From a bacterium (GTDB lineage: Bacteria; Bacillota; Bacilli; Lactobacillales; Streptococcaceae): DNA of 64,000 bases. Of the stretch, positions 18,382-29,622 are shown piece by piece. The notes below the pieces were generated by a model. It did not search any database, had not been told where the DNA came from, and worked only from the letters and a program-made list of their open reading frames with translations. The stretch covers positions 1-64,000 of the forward strand of contig CAJNBX010000001.1 in NCBI GenBank assembly GCA_905221115.1, read 5' to 3'. The translations under genes and the position numbers were made by a program. Position 1 is the first letter of the stretch, and each line of letters opens with the position of its first letter.

Positions 18382-19985
18382 ATGAAAATCAATAAAAAAT
18401 ATGTGGCGGGTTCGGTGGCAGTCCTTGCCCTAAGTGTTTGTTCCTATGAACTTGGACGGTATCAAGCTGGACAAGTTAAGAAAGATTCTAATCGAGTTGC
18501 TTATATAGACGGTGATCAGGCTGGTCAAAAGGCAGAGAACTTGACACCAGATGAAGTCAGTAAGAGAGAGGGAATCAACGCAGAACAGATCGTCATCAAG
18601 ATTACGGATCAAGGTTATGTGACCTCTCATGGAGATCATTATCATTACTATAATGGCAAGGTTCCTTATGACGCTATCATCAGTGAAGAACTCCTCATGA
18701 AAGATCCGAATTATCAGTTGAAGGATTCAGACATTGTCAATGAAATCAAGGGTGGCTATGTGATTAAGGTAGACGGGAAATACTATGTTTACCTTAAAGA
18801 TGCGGCTCATGCGGACAATATTCGTACAAAAGAAGAGATTAAACGTCAGAAGCAGGAACACAGTCATAATCATAATGCAAGCACAGATAATGCTGTTGCT
18901 GCAGCCAGAGCGCAGGGACGCTATACAACGGATGATGGTTATATCTTTAATGCCTCTGATATCATTGAGGACACGGGTGATGCTTATATCGTTCCTCATG
19001 GCAATCACTTCCACTATATTCCGAAGAGTGATTTGTCTGCCAGTGAATTAGCTGCTGCCCAAGCCTTCCTATCTGGAAAAGGTGGCCAATTAAGTACGGT
19101 TGAATATCGTTCAAGCAGAGCTGAAACAAGATCTAGTCTAAGAATGAGTCAATCTGAAACTCCTCAAGATTCTGCCAAAGCTCCGGAGAGCTCAAGTGAG
19201 GATTTAGCTAGTCTTCTTCAAGAATTGTACGCCTTGCCGCTTAGCCAACGTCATGTAGAGTCTGATGGCTTGGTATTTGATCCAGCACAGATTACAAAAC
19301 GTACAGCAAATGGGGTCGCAGTCCCTCACGGAGATCATTACCACTTTATCCCTTCTTCACAAATGTCTGCTTTGGAAGAAAAATTGGCTCGAAATCTACC
19401 AATTGGAGGTCAGCCAGTTCAAAGCCATTCTGACAATCCGAAACCAAGCAGTACAGATAAACCAAGTTCACCGATTAAACCAAACTTTAATCTCAATACT
19501 CCGGCACCGAATCGAGGAACTGGAGGCGCTTATACAACGGATGATGGCTATGTCTTTAGTCCTACAGATGTGATTGAAGATACAGGTGACGCTTTTGTTG
19601 TACCGCACGGCAATCATTTCCACTATATACCTAAGAGTGATTTATCAGCAGGAGAATTAGCTGCCGCCCAAGCTTATTGGAATGGTAAGCAGGGCTCACA
19701 TTCTGCTACAAGCTCAAGTAAACCAAGTAGTAACAATCCAAATCCGGCTCCAGCCCAACCAAGTTTGACAGAGACTCCAAACATGACTGTCACCCCAACA
19801 TATCATCAAAATCAAGGGGAAGATATTCCAGCACTTTTACGTGAATTGTATGCCAAACCTTTATCAGAACGACATGTAGAATCTGATGGATTAGTCTTTG
19901 ATCCGGCACAAATCATCAAACGTACAGCTAACGGTGTCGCAGTGCCTCACGGAGATCATTATCACTTTATCCCTTATTCACAAAT
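18382..19985 (+). repeat. Direct repeat, copy 2 (5' part of second pht gene)
   Basis: Near-identical to 15214-16817. The few differences include HFHFIPYSQ versus HYHFIPSSQ and TLLSELY versus ALLRELY. Such closeness between 1.6-kb copies indicates recent duplication or ongoing gene conversion. Confidence 0.9.
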
Positions 19986-21498
19986 GTCTGATTTAGAGCA
20001 GAAGATTGCAAGAATGATTCCACTTCATTATAGTTCAATTCATTTGTTACCATCAAGACCAAATCTAATCCCTGCTCCAGAGCTTACCCCAGTACCAAGT
20101 CCGCAACCTACCCCAAATCCTCAACCAGCTCCAAGCAATCCAATTGATGGAAAATTGGTGAAACAGGCGGTTCGAAAAGTAGCTGATGGTTATGTCTTTG
20201 AAGAGAATGGAACCTCGCGTTATATCTCTACTAAGGAGCTTTCAGCAGAAACTGTTGTAGCCATTGATAATAAACTTGCCAAACAAGAAAGTTTGTCTCA
20301 TGTGTTAGGAGCTAAGAAAAGTACCATCCCTTCTAGTGATCAAGAATTTTACAACAAGGTTTATGATTTACTAGCAAAAGTTCATCAAAATTTGATTTCT
20401 AATAAAGGGCGCCAAGCTGATTTTGACGCTTTGGATAAACTATTGGAACGTCTTAATGATGTTTCAAGTGATAAAGTCAAGTTAGTTGATGATATTCTTA
20501 TCTTCCTAGCACCAATTACCCATCCAGAGCGACTTGGCAAACCAAATGCTCAAATTGCTTATACGGACGATGAAATTAAATTAGCGAAATTAGCAGGTAA
20601 GTATACAACAGAAGATGGCTATATCTTTGATCCTCGTGATATAACTAGCGATGAAGGCGATGCCTATGTAACTCCACATATGACTCATAGTCATTGGATC
20701 AAGAAAGAAAGTTTGTCTGAAGCTGAAAGAGCAGCAGCTCAGACTTATGCTAAAGAGAAAGGTTTGATGCCTCCTTCAACAGATAATCAGGGGGCAGGAA
20801 ATACTGAGGTTAAAGGAGCAGAAGCAATCTATAATAAAGTGAAGGCAGCTAAGAAAGTTCCACTTGATCACATGCCTTACAATCTCCAACATACTGTTGA
20901 AGTTAAAAATGGTAGCTTGATTATACCTCATTACGACCATTACCATAACATTAAATTTTCTTGGTTTGACGAAGGACTATATGAGGCACCTAAGGGTTAT
21001 AGCTTGGAGGATCTTTTTGCGACTGTAAAATATTATGTTGAACATCCAAATGAACGCCCTCACTCAGATAATGGTTGGGGAAATGCCAGCGACCATGTTC
21101 GTAAAAATAAGGCAGACCAAGACAGTAAACCTGATGAAGATAAGGAACATGATGAAGTAAGTGAGCCAACTCGCCCTGAATCTGATGAAAAAGAGAATCA
21201 CGCAGGTTTAAACCCTTCAGTAGATAATCTTTATAAACCGAGCACTGATGAAGACGAGACAGAGGGAGTTGCTAACGATACAACAGACGAAGCTGAAGTC
21301 CCTCAAGTAGAGACTGAAAAAGTAGAAGCCAAACTCAAAGAAGTAGAAGCTTTACTTGATAAAGTAACGGATGCTAGCTTGAAAAACAATGTGACAGAGA
21401 GCCTAGCTGGTTTACGAAATAATCTGAGTCTCCAAACCATGGATAATAATGGCATCATTGCAGAAGCAGAGAAATTACTTGCTTTGTTAAAAATGTAG
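18382..21498 (+). CDS. phtD: Polyhistidine triad protein, PhtD-type C-terminus
   Basis: A 1038-residue zinc-binding surface protein. I chose the ATG at 18382 (MKINKKYVAGS, AAGAGAAAAG upstream); an in-frame GTG 36 bases earlier is less likely. The N-terminal 535 residues are almost the same as the preceding Pht protein. From about residue 540 it changes to a proline-rich linker and a C-terminal half that resembles pneumococcal PhtD as I recall it (VFEENGTSRYIS, HMTHSHWI, HYDHYHNI). Seven HxxHxH triads are seen; usual PhtD has about 840 residues. The extra length is in the shared N-terminal part. It has its own zinc-controlled promoter. Confidence 0.9.
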   Translation: MKINKKYVAGSVAVLALSVCSYELGRYQAGQVKKDSNRVAYIDGDQAGQKAENLTPDEVSKREGINAEQIVIKITDQGYVTSHGDHYHYYNGKVPYDAIISEELLMKDPNYQLKDSDIVNEIKGGYVIKVDGKYYVYLKDAAHADNIRTKEEIKRQKQEHSHNHNASTDNAVAAARAQGRYTTDDGYIFNASDIIEDTGDAYIVPHGNHFHYIPKSDLSASELAAAQAFLSGKGGQLSTVEYRSSRAETRSSLRMSQSETPQDSAKAPESSSEDLASLLQELYALPLSQRHVESDGLVFDPAQITKRTANGVAVPHGDHYHFIPSSQMSALEEKLARNLPIGGQPVQSHSDNPKPSSTDKPSSPIKPNFNLNTPAPNRGTGGAYTTDDGYVFSPTDVIEDTGDAFVVPHGNHFHYIPKSDLSAGELAAAQAYWNGKQGSHSATSSSKPSSNNPNPAPAQPSLTETPNMTVTPTYHQNQGEDIPALLRELYAKPLSERHVESDGLVFDPAQIIKRTANGVAVPHGDHYHFIPYSQMSDLEQKIARMIPLHYSSIHLLPSRPNLIPAPELTPVPSPQPTPNPQPAPSNPIDGKLVKQAVRKVADGYVFEENGTSRYISTKELSAETVVAIDNKLAKQESLSHVLGAKKSTIPSSDQEFYNKVYDLLAKVHQNLISNKGRQADFDALDKLLERLNDVSSDKVKLVDDILIFLAPITHPERLGKPNAQIAYTDDEIKLAKLAGKYTTEDGYIFDPRDITSDEGDAYVTPHMTHSHWIKKESLSEAERAAAQTYAKEKGLMPPSTDNQGAGNTEVKGAEAIYNKVKAAKKVPLDHMPYNLQHTVEVKNGSLIIPHYDHYHNIKFSWFDEGLYEAPKGYSLEDLFATVKYYVEHPNERPHSDNGWGNASDHVRKNKADQDSKPDEDKEHDEVSEPTRPESDEKENHAGLNPSVDNLYKPSTDEDETEGVANDTTDEAEVPQVETEKVEAKLKEVEALLDKVTDASLKNNVTESLAGLRNNLSLQTMDNNGIIAEAEKLLALLKM

Positions 21499-21881
21499 TG
21501 AGTCAGTTATGACGAAACCAGAAGCATAAATTTATCCTGTTAAATTAAAATGATGTAAGAGTCAGTAGCAATACTGGCTTTTATTTGTCTTGCTCCGTAA
21601 GGTTCAGGCCAAATAAACCACCTGATTTTTTGGGGGCTTTGGATTCATTTAGGAGAAATCAATCTATATCCAAGGTTAGTAACTTAATTATAGGTCTTCC
21701 TTTGTTAGAGAAGATAATGGTAAAAGGGTAGGGGGTAATTGATTTTACAGTTTAGGATGTTTTGATAATAATTCATGATTTGAAGAGGATATTTTGTAAA
21801 GAGATGCTATACTAAACTTGTTATGCAGTTAAGTAAACCATTATATTCAATAATCTAACCAAGGAAAACAGAGGATTTAAG
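21499..21881 (+). other. Intergenic stretch between pht and the CPBP protease gene
   Basis: No gene is supported. A modest hairpin GTCAGTA-GCAA-TACTGGC with TTTTA (21561-21583) is a plausible terminator for the pht gene. TGCTATACT at 21805-21813 is an extended -10 element for the downstream gene. The middle, about 21590-21780, shows nothing I recognise. Confidence 0.5.
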
Positions 21882-22553
21882 ATGAAAAAACGGACTATTC
21901 AGATTTTACTAGCATTGTCCTTAATTTTTTACAAATCAACTTGGTTTTGGAGGCTTTTCAATCATCTCGCAAAGTTCTATCTACCAGCAAGTCGTGAATT
22001 TTTTCAGGTTCTGCTTTTGCTGGAAAGTGGTGTTCTTTTGTCAGCAGTCATCTATCTACTAGTTTTTGCAGGAAAGAAGACTTTTCATTTCAAGTGGCAG
22101 TTGAGGTACTTTATCTACCTTTTACTGGGCTACATCATTTTGTATATGTCGGACTTCCTCTTGTCTTATTTCATACCCTCGTCTTCAAATCAAATTTCTT
22201 TGAATGAAACGATAGAAATGATAGGGAGACAGGAATTACCCTATTTCTTGCTCATAGCTTGCTTCATCGGCCCTATTACTGAGGAATTGATTTATCGCGG
22301 TGTGCTTATGACAACCTTTTTCAAAAACTCGCCTTGGTACGGAGATGTCTTGCTTTCTGCTATTATTTTCGGTTATATTCATATCAATTTCGCTTTAACT
22401 CCTCTTGCTTTTTTCATTTATGCTAGCGGAGGGCTTATTTTGGCGCTATTGTATCGTATGACTAAAAATATCTATTATCCAATACTAGTTCATATTTTCA
22501 TCAATATCACTGCCTTCTGGGATGTTTGGTTACTCCTATTTTCAGGAAGTTAG
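21882..22553 (+). CDS. CPBP family intramembrane metalloprotease (CAAX/Abi)
   Basis: A 223-residue multi-pass membrane protein of the Rce1-like CPBP family. The three signature motifs are present: EELIYRG (E134, E135, R139), FGYIH (F163, H167) and HIFIN (H204, N208), so the putative metal site is complete. Streptococcal relatives are linked to bacteriocin immunity or surface protein processing, but no bacteriocin genes are adjacent, so the target is unknown. CAGAGG precedes the ATG. Confidence 0.87.
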   Translation: MKKRTIQILLALSLIFYKSTWFWRLFNHLAKFYLPASREFFQVLLLLESGVLLSAVIYLLVFAGKKTFHFKWQLRYFIYLLLGYIILYMSDFLLSYFIPSSSNQISLNETIEMIGRQELPYFLLIACFIGPITEELIYRGVLMTTFFKNSPWYGDVLLSAIIFGYIHINFALTPLAFFIYASGGLILALLYRMTKNIYYPILVHIFINITAFWDVWLLLFSGS

Positions 22554-22641
22554 CTTACTAAAACAATGTCGGAACTTTCCGGCATTTTCTTTTCAACAGG
22601 TGAGCAAGAACTGATTATTTTCAGACTTGGGTGGCTAATCA

Positions 22642-22650
22642 TGGTATAAT
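22642..22650 (+). promoter_or_regulatory. Extended -10 promoter of rexBA
   Basis: TGGTATAAT at 22642-22650. Predicted transcription start is near 22657, giving a leader of about 26 bases before the chosen rexB start. Confidence 0.6.
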
Positions 22651-22682
22651 AAAAGGTAATGAAAAATTCCAACGAGGCAGAG

Positions 22683-25600
22683 ATGAAATTACTTTATACT
22701 GATATTCGGACTTCTTTGACTGAAATTCTAACCAGAGAGGCGGAAGAGCTAGTTGCTGCTGGCAAGCGGGTCTTCTACATCGCCCCCAACTCTCTTTCTT
22801 TTGAAAAGGAACGCGCCGTGCTGGAATGTTTGTCCCAGCAGGCTTCTTTTGCGATCACTGTTACGCGCTTTGCTCAAATGGCTCGATACCTGATTTTGAA
22901 TGACTTACCTGCTCAGACCAGTCTAGATGACATCGGTCTTGGGATGGCCTTTTACAAATGCCTGGCCGAACTTGATCCCAAAGATTTGCGTGTTTATGGC
23001 GCTATTAAGCAGGATCCTCAATTTGTCCAGCAGTTGATTGAGCTTTACCACGAGATGACCAAGTCTCAGATGAGTTTTTTGGACTTGGAGAGTTTGACGG
23101 ATGAGGACAAGAGGGCCGATTTACTCTTGATTTTTGAGAAGGTAACGGCTTACCTCAATCAAGGTCAGTTGGCTCAGGGAAGTCAGTTGTCCCACTTGAT
23201 TGAGGCTATTGAGAATAACAAGGTAAGTAGTGATTTTAATCAAATCGCCTTGGTTATTGATGGATTTACCCGTTTTTCTGCCGAGGAAGAGCGGATTGTG
23301 GACTTACTTCACGGCAAGGGTGTTGAGATTGTCATTGGGGCTTATGCTAGTAAGAAAGCCTATACCAGTTCATTCGCTGAAGGCAATTTCTATCAAGCCA
23401 GTGTGGAGTTTCTTCATCATTTAGCTGCTAAATACCAAACGCCTGCTCAAGACCGTTCTCAGACCCATAAGAAAATGGATAGTTTTGACAAGGCCTCTCG
23501 TTTGTTGGAGTCTTCTTATGACTTTTCAGAATTAACATTGGATGTCGATGAGAAGGACCGTGAAAACTTACAAATCTGGTCTTGTTTGACGCAAAAGGAA
23601 GAGTTGGAGTTGGTAGCCCGTAGCATCCGTCAGAAATTACACGAGAACTCAAATCTGAGTTACAAGCATTTTCGTATTCTCTTGGGCGATGTAGCTTCTT
23701 ATCAGTTATCGCTGAAAACCATTTTTGACCAGTATCAGATTCCTTTCTATCTAGGCAAAAGCGAATCCATGGCTCATCATCCCTTGACACAGTTTGTCGA
23801 GTCTATTTTAGCTTTGAAACGCTATCGTTTCCGACAGGAAGATGTGATTAATCTTCTTAGAACTGGCTTGTATACTGACCTCAATCAGGCTGATATTGAT
23901 TCTTTTGAGCAATATATACGCTATCTTGGTATCAATGGCTTGCCAGCCTTTCAGCAAACCTTCACCAAATCCCACCATGGAAAGTTTGATTTAGGGCATT
24001 TAAATGCTCTTCGTCTGCGTATTTTAACACCTCTTGAAACCCTCTTTGCCAGTCGAAAACAAAAGACTGAAAATCTCCTACAAAAATGGAATGTCTTTCT
24101 AAAAGAGGGAGCGGTGACCAAGCAGTTGCAAGATTTGACAGCCACTATGGAAGCTGTAGAACAGGAAAGACAAGCCGAAGTTTGGAAGTCTTTCTGTCAT
24201 GTTTTAGAACAATTTGCGACCGTTTTTGCTGGTTCACAGGTTAGTCTAGAGGACTTTCTAGCCTTGCTCCATTCTGGAATGAGTTTGTCTCAGTATCGCA
24301 CTATTCCAGCGACAGTGGATACTGTTCTGGTGCAGAGTTACGATTTGATTGCACCACTGACTGCTGACTTTGTCTATGCCATTGGGCTAACTCAGGACAA
24401 TTTACCAAAAATCGCGCAAAATACCAGTCTTTTAACTGATGAAGAAAGACAAAATTTAAACCAAACGACCGAAGAAGGCGCTCAATTACTGATTGCCAGC
24501 AGTGAAAACCTCAAGAAAAATCGCTATACTATGCTTTCCTTGGTCAATTCTGCTCGTAAGCAGTTGGTCTTGTCGGCTCCAAGCCTTTTTAACGAAAGTG
24601 AAAGCAAGGAATCAGCTTATCTTCAAGAGCTAGTTCATTTTGGATTTAGGCGGAGAGAGAGGAGGATGAATCACAAAGGGCTGTCTAAGGAAGATATGGG
24701 GTCCTATCATAGTCTTTTGTCCAGTCTGGTTGCCTATCACCAGCAGGGCGAGATGAGTGAGACTGAGCAAGATTTGACATTTATTAAGGTTCTGGCGCGT
24801 GTCATGGGTAAAAAACTAGACCAGCAAGGTTTGGAAAATCCAGCCCTCCCAACCAGTCCAAGCAGTAAGCAGTTGGCTAAGGACACCTTACAGGCTCTCT
24901 ATCCTGCTGATCAGGAGTTTTACCTGTCTACCTCTGGTTTGACGGAGTTTTATCGCAATGAATACAGTTATTTTCTTCGCTACGTTTTAGGCTTGCAAGA
25001 GGAATTACGTCTACGTCCTGATGCCCGTAGTCACGGAAATTTCTTGCACCGTATTTTTGAACGTGCCTTGCAGTTGCCTGATGAAGGTTCCTTTGACAAC
25101 CGTCTAGAACAAGCTATTCAAGAAACCAGTCAAGAACGCGAATTTGAAGCCATTTATCAGGAAAGTTTGGAAGCCCAGTTTACCAAGGAAGTTCTACTTG
25201 ATGTTGCACGGACGACTGGTCACATTCTCCGACACAATCCAGCCATCGAAACCATCAAAGAGGAAGCGAATTTCGGTGGGAAAGAGCAGGCCTTTATTCA
25301 ATTGGACAATGGACGCAGTGTCTTTGTACGAGGCAAGGTTGACCGGATTGACCGTTTGAAAGCTGATGGGGCGATAGGAGTGGTAGACTACAAATCCAGT
25401 CTGACTCAGTTCCAGTTTCCTCATTTCTTTAATGGGCTCAATTCCCAGTTGCCAACTTATCTAGCTGCCTTAAAAAGAGAAGGGGAGCAGAACTTTTTCG
25501 GTGCCATGTACTTGGAAATGGCAGAGCCTGTCCAATCTCTGATGGCCGTTAAAAGTCTGGCAGGTGCAGTAGTAGAAGCCAGCAAGTCTATGAAATACCA

Positions 25601-25958
25601 AGGACTCTTTTTAGAAAAAGAAAGCAGTCATTTGGGCGAATTTTACAATAAAAACAAGGCCAACCAGCTGACAGATGAGGAATTCCAGCTCCTACTGGAC
25701 TACAATGCCCAACTTTATAAAAAAGCGGCTGAGAAGATTTTAGCAGGTCATTTCGCCATTAACCCTTATACTGAAAATGGCAGAAGTATTGCACCGTATG
25801 TTCAGCAACATCAAGCCATCACAGGATTTGAAGCCAATTACCACTTGGGCCAAGCCCGTTTTCTAGAAAAGTTGGACTTAACTGATGGCAAGCGTCTGGT
25901 CGGAGAAAAACTCAAGCAAGCTTGGTTTGAAAAAATAAGAGAGGAGTTGAATCGATGA
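22683..25958 (+). CDS. rexB: ATP-dependent nuclease subunit B
   Basis: Partner of RexA in the AddAB-type helicase-nuclease that processes double-strand ends for RecA. The 1091 residues carry a C-terminal nuclease domain with IGVVDYKSS. Unlike Bacillus AddB, the N-terminal P-loop is not recognisable ([14 protein letters not shown] in its place), and the residue expected to be the first iron-sulfur cysteine is replaced (FYRNEYSYF). Both agree with the streptococcal/lactococcal RexB type. I chose ATG 22683 with GAGG upstream; an in-frame ATG at 22659 would lie almost at the predicted transcription start. It overlaps rexA by 4 bases. Confidence 0.94.
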   Translation: MKLLYTDIRTSLTEILTREAEELVAAGKRVFYIAPNSLSFEKERAVLECLSQQASFAITVTRFAQMARYLILNDLPAQTSLDDIGLGMAFYKCLAELDPKDLRVYGAIKQDPQFVQQLIELYHEMTKSQMSFLDLESLTDEDKRADLLLIFEKVTAYLNQGQLAQGSQLSHLIEAIENNKVSSDFNQIALVIDGFTRFSAEEERIVDLLHGKGVEIVIGAYASKKAYTSSFAEGNFYQASVEFLHHLAAKYQTPAQDRSQTHKKMDSFDKASRLLESSYDFSELTLDVDEKDRENLQIWSCLTQKEELELVARSIRQKLHENSNLSYKHFRILLGDVASYQLSLKTIFDQYQIPFYLGKSESMAHHPLTQFVESILALKRYRFRQEDVINLLRTGLYTDLNQADIDSFEQYIRYLGINGLPAFQQTFTKSHHGKFDLGHLNALRLRILTPLETLFASRKQKTENLLQKWNVFLKEGAVTKQLQDLTATMEAVEQERQAEVWKSFCHVLEQFATVFAGSQVSLEDFLALLHSGMSLSQYRTIPATVDTVLVQSYDLIAPLTADFVYAIGLTQDNLPKIAQNTSLLTDEERQNLNQTTEEGAQLLIASSENLKKNRYTMLSLVNSARKQLVLSAPSLFNESESKESAYLQELVHFGFRRRERRMNHKGLSKEDMGSYHSLLSSLVAYHQQGEMSETEQDLTFIKVLARVMGKKLDQQGLENPALPTSPSSKQLAKDTLQALYPADQEFYLSTSGLTEFYRNEYSYFLRYVLGLQEELRLRPDARSHGNFLHRIFERALQLPDEGSFDNRLEQAIQETSQEREFEAIYQESLEAQFTKEVLLDVARTTGHILRHNPAIETIKEEANFGGKEQAFIQLDNGRSVFVRGKVDRIDRLKADGAIGVVDYKSSLTQFQFPHFFNGLNSQLPTYLAALKREGEQNFFGAMYLEMAEPVQSLMAVKSLAGAVVEASKSMKYQGLFLEKESSHLGEFYNKNKANQLTDEEFQLLLDYNAQLYKKAAEKILAGHFAINPYTENGRSIAPYVQQHQAITGFEANYHLGQARFLEKLDLTDGKRLVGEKLKQAWFEKIREELNR

Positions 25959-28900
25959 AGCCTATTCCCTTTTTAACTGAGAAGGAAATTCAAAAATTGC
26001 AAGAAGCAGAAGCGAATTCGAGCAAGGAACAAAAGAAAACTGCTGAGCAAATTGAAGCCATCTATACTTCTGGCCAAAATATCCTAGTCTCAGCATCGGC
26101 TGGTTCTGGTAAAACCTTTGTCATGGCAGAGCGCATTCTAGATCAATTAGCGCGTGGAGTGGAAATCAGTCAACTCTTTATCTCAACCTTTACCGTTAAG
26201 GCTGCCACAGAACTTAAGGAACGTTTGGAAAAGAAAATCAGCCAACAAATCCAAGAAAGTGGCGATGTTGACCTCAAACAACACTTAGGACGTCAGTTGG
26301 CAGACCTACCAAACGCAGCCATCGGAACCATGGACTCTTTCACACAAAAATTCCTTGGTAAACATGGCTATCTGATTGATATTGCGCCTAATTTCCGTAT
26401 TTTACAAAACCAAAGCGAGCAACTTCTTCTAAAAAACGAAGTCTTTCATGAGGTATTTGAAGCCCATTACCAAGGTAAACAGAAAGAGAACTTTAGTCAT
26501 TTGCTGAAAAATTTTGCTGGGCGTGGCAAGGATGAACGGGGACTGCGCCAGCAAGTCTATAAAATCTATGACTTCCTCCAATCTACCAGTAATCCTCAGA
26601 AATGGCTGAGTGAATCTTTTCTCAAAGGCTTTGAGAAAGCTGATTTTACCAGTGAAAAAGACAAACTAACCGAGCAAATCCAGCAAGCCCTTTGGGACTT
26701 GGAAAGTTTCTTCAGTTACCATCTAGATAATGATGCCAAGGAGTTTCCCAAAGCTGCTTATCTAGAGAATGTTCAGTTGATTTTAGATGAAATTGGCTCC
26801 TTAAATCAGGAGTCTGATAGTCAGACTTATCAAGCAGTGCTTGCGCGTGTTGTCGCCATTTCGAAAGAGAAAAACGGTCGGGCTTTGACTAATGCCAGTC
26901 GTAAGGCTGAGTTGAAGCCACTGGCTGATGCCTACAACGAAGAAAGAAAGGCACAGTTCGCTAAACTAGGACAACTGTCAGACCAGATAACCATTCTCGA
27001 CTATCAAGAACGTTATCATCAAGACACATGGGAACTAGCTAAGACTTTCCAAACCTTCATGAGTGATTTTGTGGAGGCTTATCGTCAGCGTAAACGTCAG
27101 GAAAATGCCTTTGAATTCGCTGATATCAGCCATTATACCATTGAGATTTTAGAGAATTTCTCACAAGTTCGTGAGGCTTATCAGGAACGCTTCCATGAAG
27201 TCATGGTCGATGAATATCAGGATACCAACCACATTCAAGAACGGATGCTGGAATTGCTATCTAATGGCCACAATCGCTTTATGGTGGGGGATATCAAGCA
27301 GTCCATCTACCGTTTTCGTCAGGCAGATCCGCAGATTTTCAATGAGAAATTCCAACGCTATGCGCAAAATCCTAAAGAGGGCAAACTCATTCTCCTCAAG
27401 GAAAATTTCCGTAGCAGTTCAGAAGTGCTGTCAGCAACCAATGATGTTTTTGCACGCCTTATGGACCAAGAGGTCGGCGAAATCAACTATGATAGCATGC
27501 ACCAGCTTGTTTTTGCCAATACCAAACTGACTCCCAATCCAGACAACAAGGCGGAATTTCTCCTCTACGATAAGGATGACACAAATGAGGAAGAAGAGGG
27601 TCAGGCAGAAACGAAACTAACAGGCGAAATGCGGCTGGTCATCAAGGAGATTCTTAAACTCCATAAGGAAAAAGGTGTTGCTTTTAATGAAATTGCCCTT
27701 TTGACTTCCAGTCGCAGTCGAAATGACCAGATTCTCCTTGCCTTGTCTGAGTATGGGATTCCTGTCAAAACCGACGGTGAGCAAAACAATTATCTCCAAT
27801 CCCTAGAAGTACAAGTCATGCTAGACACCCTTCGTGTCATTCACAATCCCCTGCAAGACTACGCCTTGGTTGCCCTTATGAAGTCTCCAATGTTTGGTTT
27901 TGATGAGGATGAGTTAGCACGTTTGTCCCTTCAGAAAGCAGAGGATAAAGTCCAAGAAAATCTCTATGAAAAACTGATCAATGCACAAAAACTGGCAAGT
28001 AGTCAAAAAGGCTTGATTCACACATCTCTAGCTGAGAAACTAAAGCAATTCATGGATATTTTGGCTTCTTGGCGCTTGTATGCCAAAACCCACTCCCTAT
28101 ATGACCTGATTTGGAAGATTTACAACGACCGCTTTTATTATGATTATGTTGGGGCTTTGCCAAATGGTTCTGCTAGACAGGCCAATCTCTATGCCCTAGC
28201 ACTGCGTGCTGATCAATTTGAAAAGAGCAATTTCAAGGGCTTGTCACGTTTTATTAGCATGATTGACAAGGTCCTAGAAGTCCAGCACGATCTTGCAAGC
28301 GTGGCAGTCGCACCGCCAAAAGATGCAGTAGAGCTCATGACCATTCACAAGAGTAAAGGGCTAGAGTTTCCTTACGTCTTCATCCTCAATATGGATCAAG
28401 ATTTCAACAAGCAAGACTCTATGTCAGAGGTCATTCTCAGCCGTCAGAATGGTCTTGGTGTCAAATATATTGCCAAAATGGAGACAGGAGCAGTGGAAGA
28501 TCACTATCCTAAAACCATCAAACTCTCCATTCCTAGTCTGACCCATAGACAGAACGAAGAAGAATTACAGCTGGCAAGCTATTCTGAGCAAATGCGTCTA
28601 CTGTATGTTGCTATGACACGGGCTGAGAAAAAGCTCTATCTTGTCGGTAAAGGTTCTTGTGAAAAGCTGGAAGCCAAGGAATACCCAGCGGCTAAAAATG
28701 GAAAACTAAATAGATCTACTAGACTGCAAGCAAGGAATTTCCAAGATTGGCTTTGGGCTATCAGTAAAGTGTTTGCAAAGGATAATCTCAACTTTAGCTA
28801 TCGTTTTGTTGGTGAGGATCAGTTGACTAGAGAAGCTATCGGAGAATTAGAAAATAAGAGCCCTCTCCAAGATAGCTCCCAAGTAGACAATCGCCAGTCA

Positions 28901-29605
28901 GAAACTATCAAAGAAGCCCTTGAAATGCTGAAAGAGGTGGAAGTTTATAATACACTTCATCGCACAGCCATTGAACTGCCTAGTGTTCAAACCCCAAGTC
29001 AAATCAAGGAATTCTACGAACCTGTTATGGATATGGAGGGTGTTGAGATTGCTGGTCAAGTCCAGTCAGTAGACAAGAAAATCAACTTTGATTTGCCAGA
29101 TTTTTCAACCAAAGAAAAGGTAACAGGAGCTAAGATTGGTAGTGCTACCCACGAACTGATGCAGAGAATGGACCTCAGTCAGCGACCAACGCTTGCTAGC
29201 CTGACAGAAACTCTCAAACAAGTTCAAACCAGCCAAGCTGTCAGAGACAAGATTAATCTTGCTAAAATTCTTACATTCTTTGATACAGAACTCGGTCAGG
29301 AAATTCTTGCTAATACCGACTATCTCTACCGCGAGCAACCCTTCTCCATGCTTAAACGAGACCAAAAGAGTCAGGAAGACTTTGTTGTCCGTGGTATCCT
29401 TGATGGCTATCTACTTTACGAAGACAAAATCGTTCTGTTCGACTATAAGACAGACCGCTATGATGAACCAAGTCAACTTGTAGACCGCTATCGTGGTCAG
29501 TTAGCCCTATACGGAGAGGCTTTATCTCGAGCCTATTCGATTGAAAATATTGAAAAATACTTGATTTTACTGGGTAAAGAAGAGGTTCAAGTTGTAAAAG
29601 TATAA
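25955..29605 (+). CDS. rexA: ATP-dependent helicase/nuclease subunit A
   Basis: UvrD-like helicase and nuclease subunit of the RexAB complex. The P-loop ASAGSGKT is at residues 47-54; later helicase motifs include [31 protein letters not shown] and [16 protein letters not shown]. The RecB-type nuclease motif [10 protein letters not shown] lies near the C-terminus. Length of 1216 residues is typical for AddA. ATGA overlap with rexB indicates coupled translation and a fixed subunit ratio. A third gene follows after 17 bases. Confidence 0.96.
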   Translation: MKPIPFLTEKEIQKLQEAEANSSKEQKKTAEQIEAIYTSGQNILVSASAGSGKTFVMAERILDQLARGVEISQLFISTFTVKAATELKERLEKKISQQIQESGDVDLKQHLGRQLADLPNAAIGTMDSFTQKFLGKHGYLIDIAPNFRILQNQSEQLLLKNEVFHEVFEAHYQGKQKENFSHLLKNFAGRGKDERGLRQQVYKIYDFLQSTSNPQKWLSESFLKGFEKADFTSEKDKLTEQIQQALWDLESFFSYHLDNDAKEFPKAAYLENVQLILDEIGSLNQESDSQTYQAVLARVVAISKEKNGRALTNASRKAELKPLADAYNEERKAQFAKLGQLSDQITILDYQERYHQDTWELAKTFQTFMSDFVEAYRQRKRQENAFEFADISHYTIEILENFSQVREAYQERFHEVMVDEYQDTNHIQERMLELLSNGHNRFMVGDIKQSIYRFRQADPQIFNEKFQRYAQNPKEGKLILLKENFRSSSEVLSATNDVFARLMDQEVGEINYDSMHQLVFANTKLTPNPDNKAEFLLYDKDDTNEEEEGQAETKLTGEMRLVIKEILKLHKEKGVAFNEIALLTSSRSRNDQILLALSEYGIPVKTDGEQNNYLQSLEVQVMLDTLRVIHNPLQDYALVALMKSPMFGFDEDELARLSLQKAEDKVQENLYEKLINAQKLASSQKGLIHTSLAEKLKQFMDILASWRLYAKTHSLYDLIWKIYNDRFYYDYVGALPNGSARQANLYALALRADQFEKSNFKGLSRFISMIDKVLEVQHDLASVAVAPPKDAVELMTIHKSKGLEFPYVFILNMDQDFNKQDSMSEVILSRQNGLGVKYIAKMETGAVEDHYPKTIKLSIPSLTHRQNEEELQLASYSEQMRLLYVAMTRAEKKLYLVGKGSCEKLEAKEYPAAKNGKLNRSTRLQARNFQDWLWAISKVFAKDNLNFSYRFVGEDQLTREAIGELENKSPLQDSSQVDNRQSETIKEALEMLKEVEVYNTLHRTAIELPSVQTPSQIKEFYEPVMDMEGVEIAGQVQSVDKKINFDLPDFSTKEKVTGAKIGSATHELMQRMDLSQRPTLASLTETLKQVQTSQAVRDKINLAKILTFFDTELGQEILANTDYLYREQPFSMLKRDQKSQEDFVVRGILDGYLLYEDKIVLFDYKTDRYDEPSQLVDRYRGQLALYGEALSRAYSIENIEKYLILLGKEEVQVVKV

Positions 29606-29622
29606 TTTAGAAAGGAGACCTC

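Noticed and set aside
21882..22553. Bacteriocin immunity locus
   Set aside because: The CPBP protein could act in immunity, but there is no bacteriocin precursor, double-glycine leader or ABC exporter next to it.
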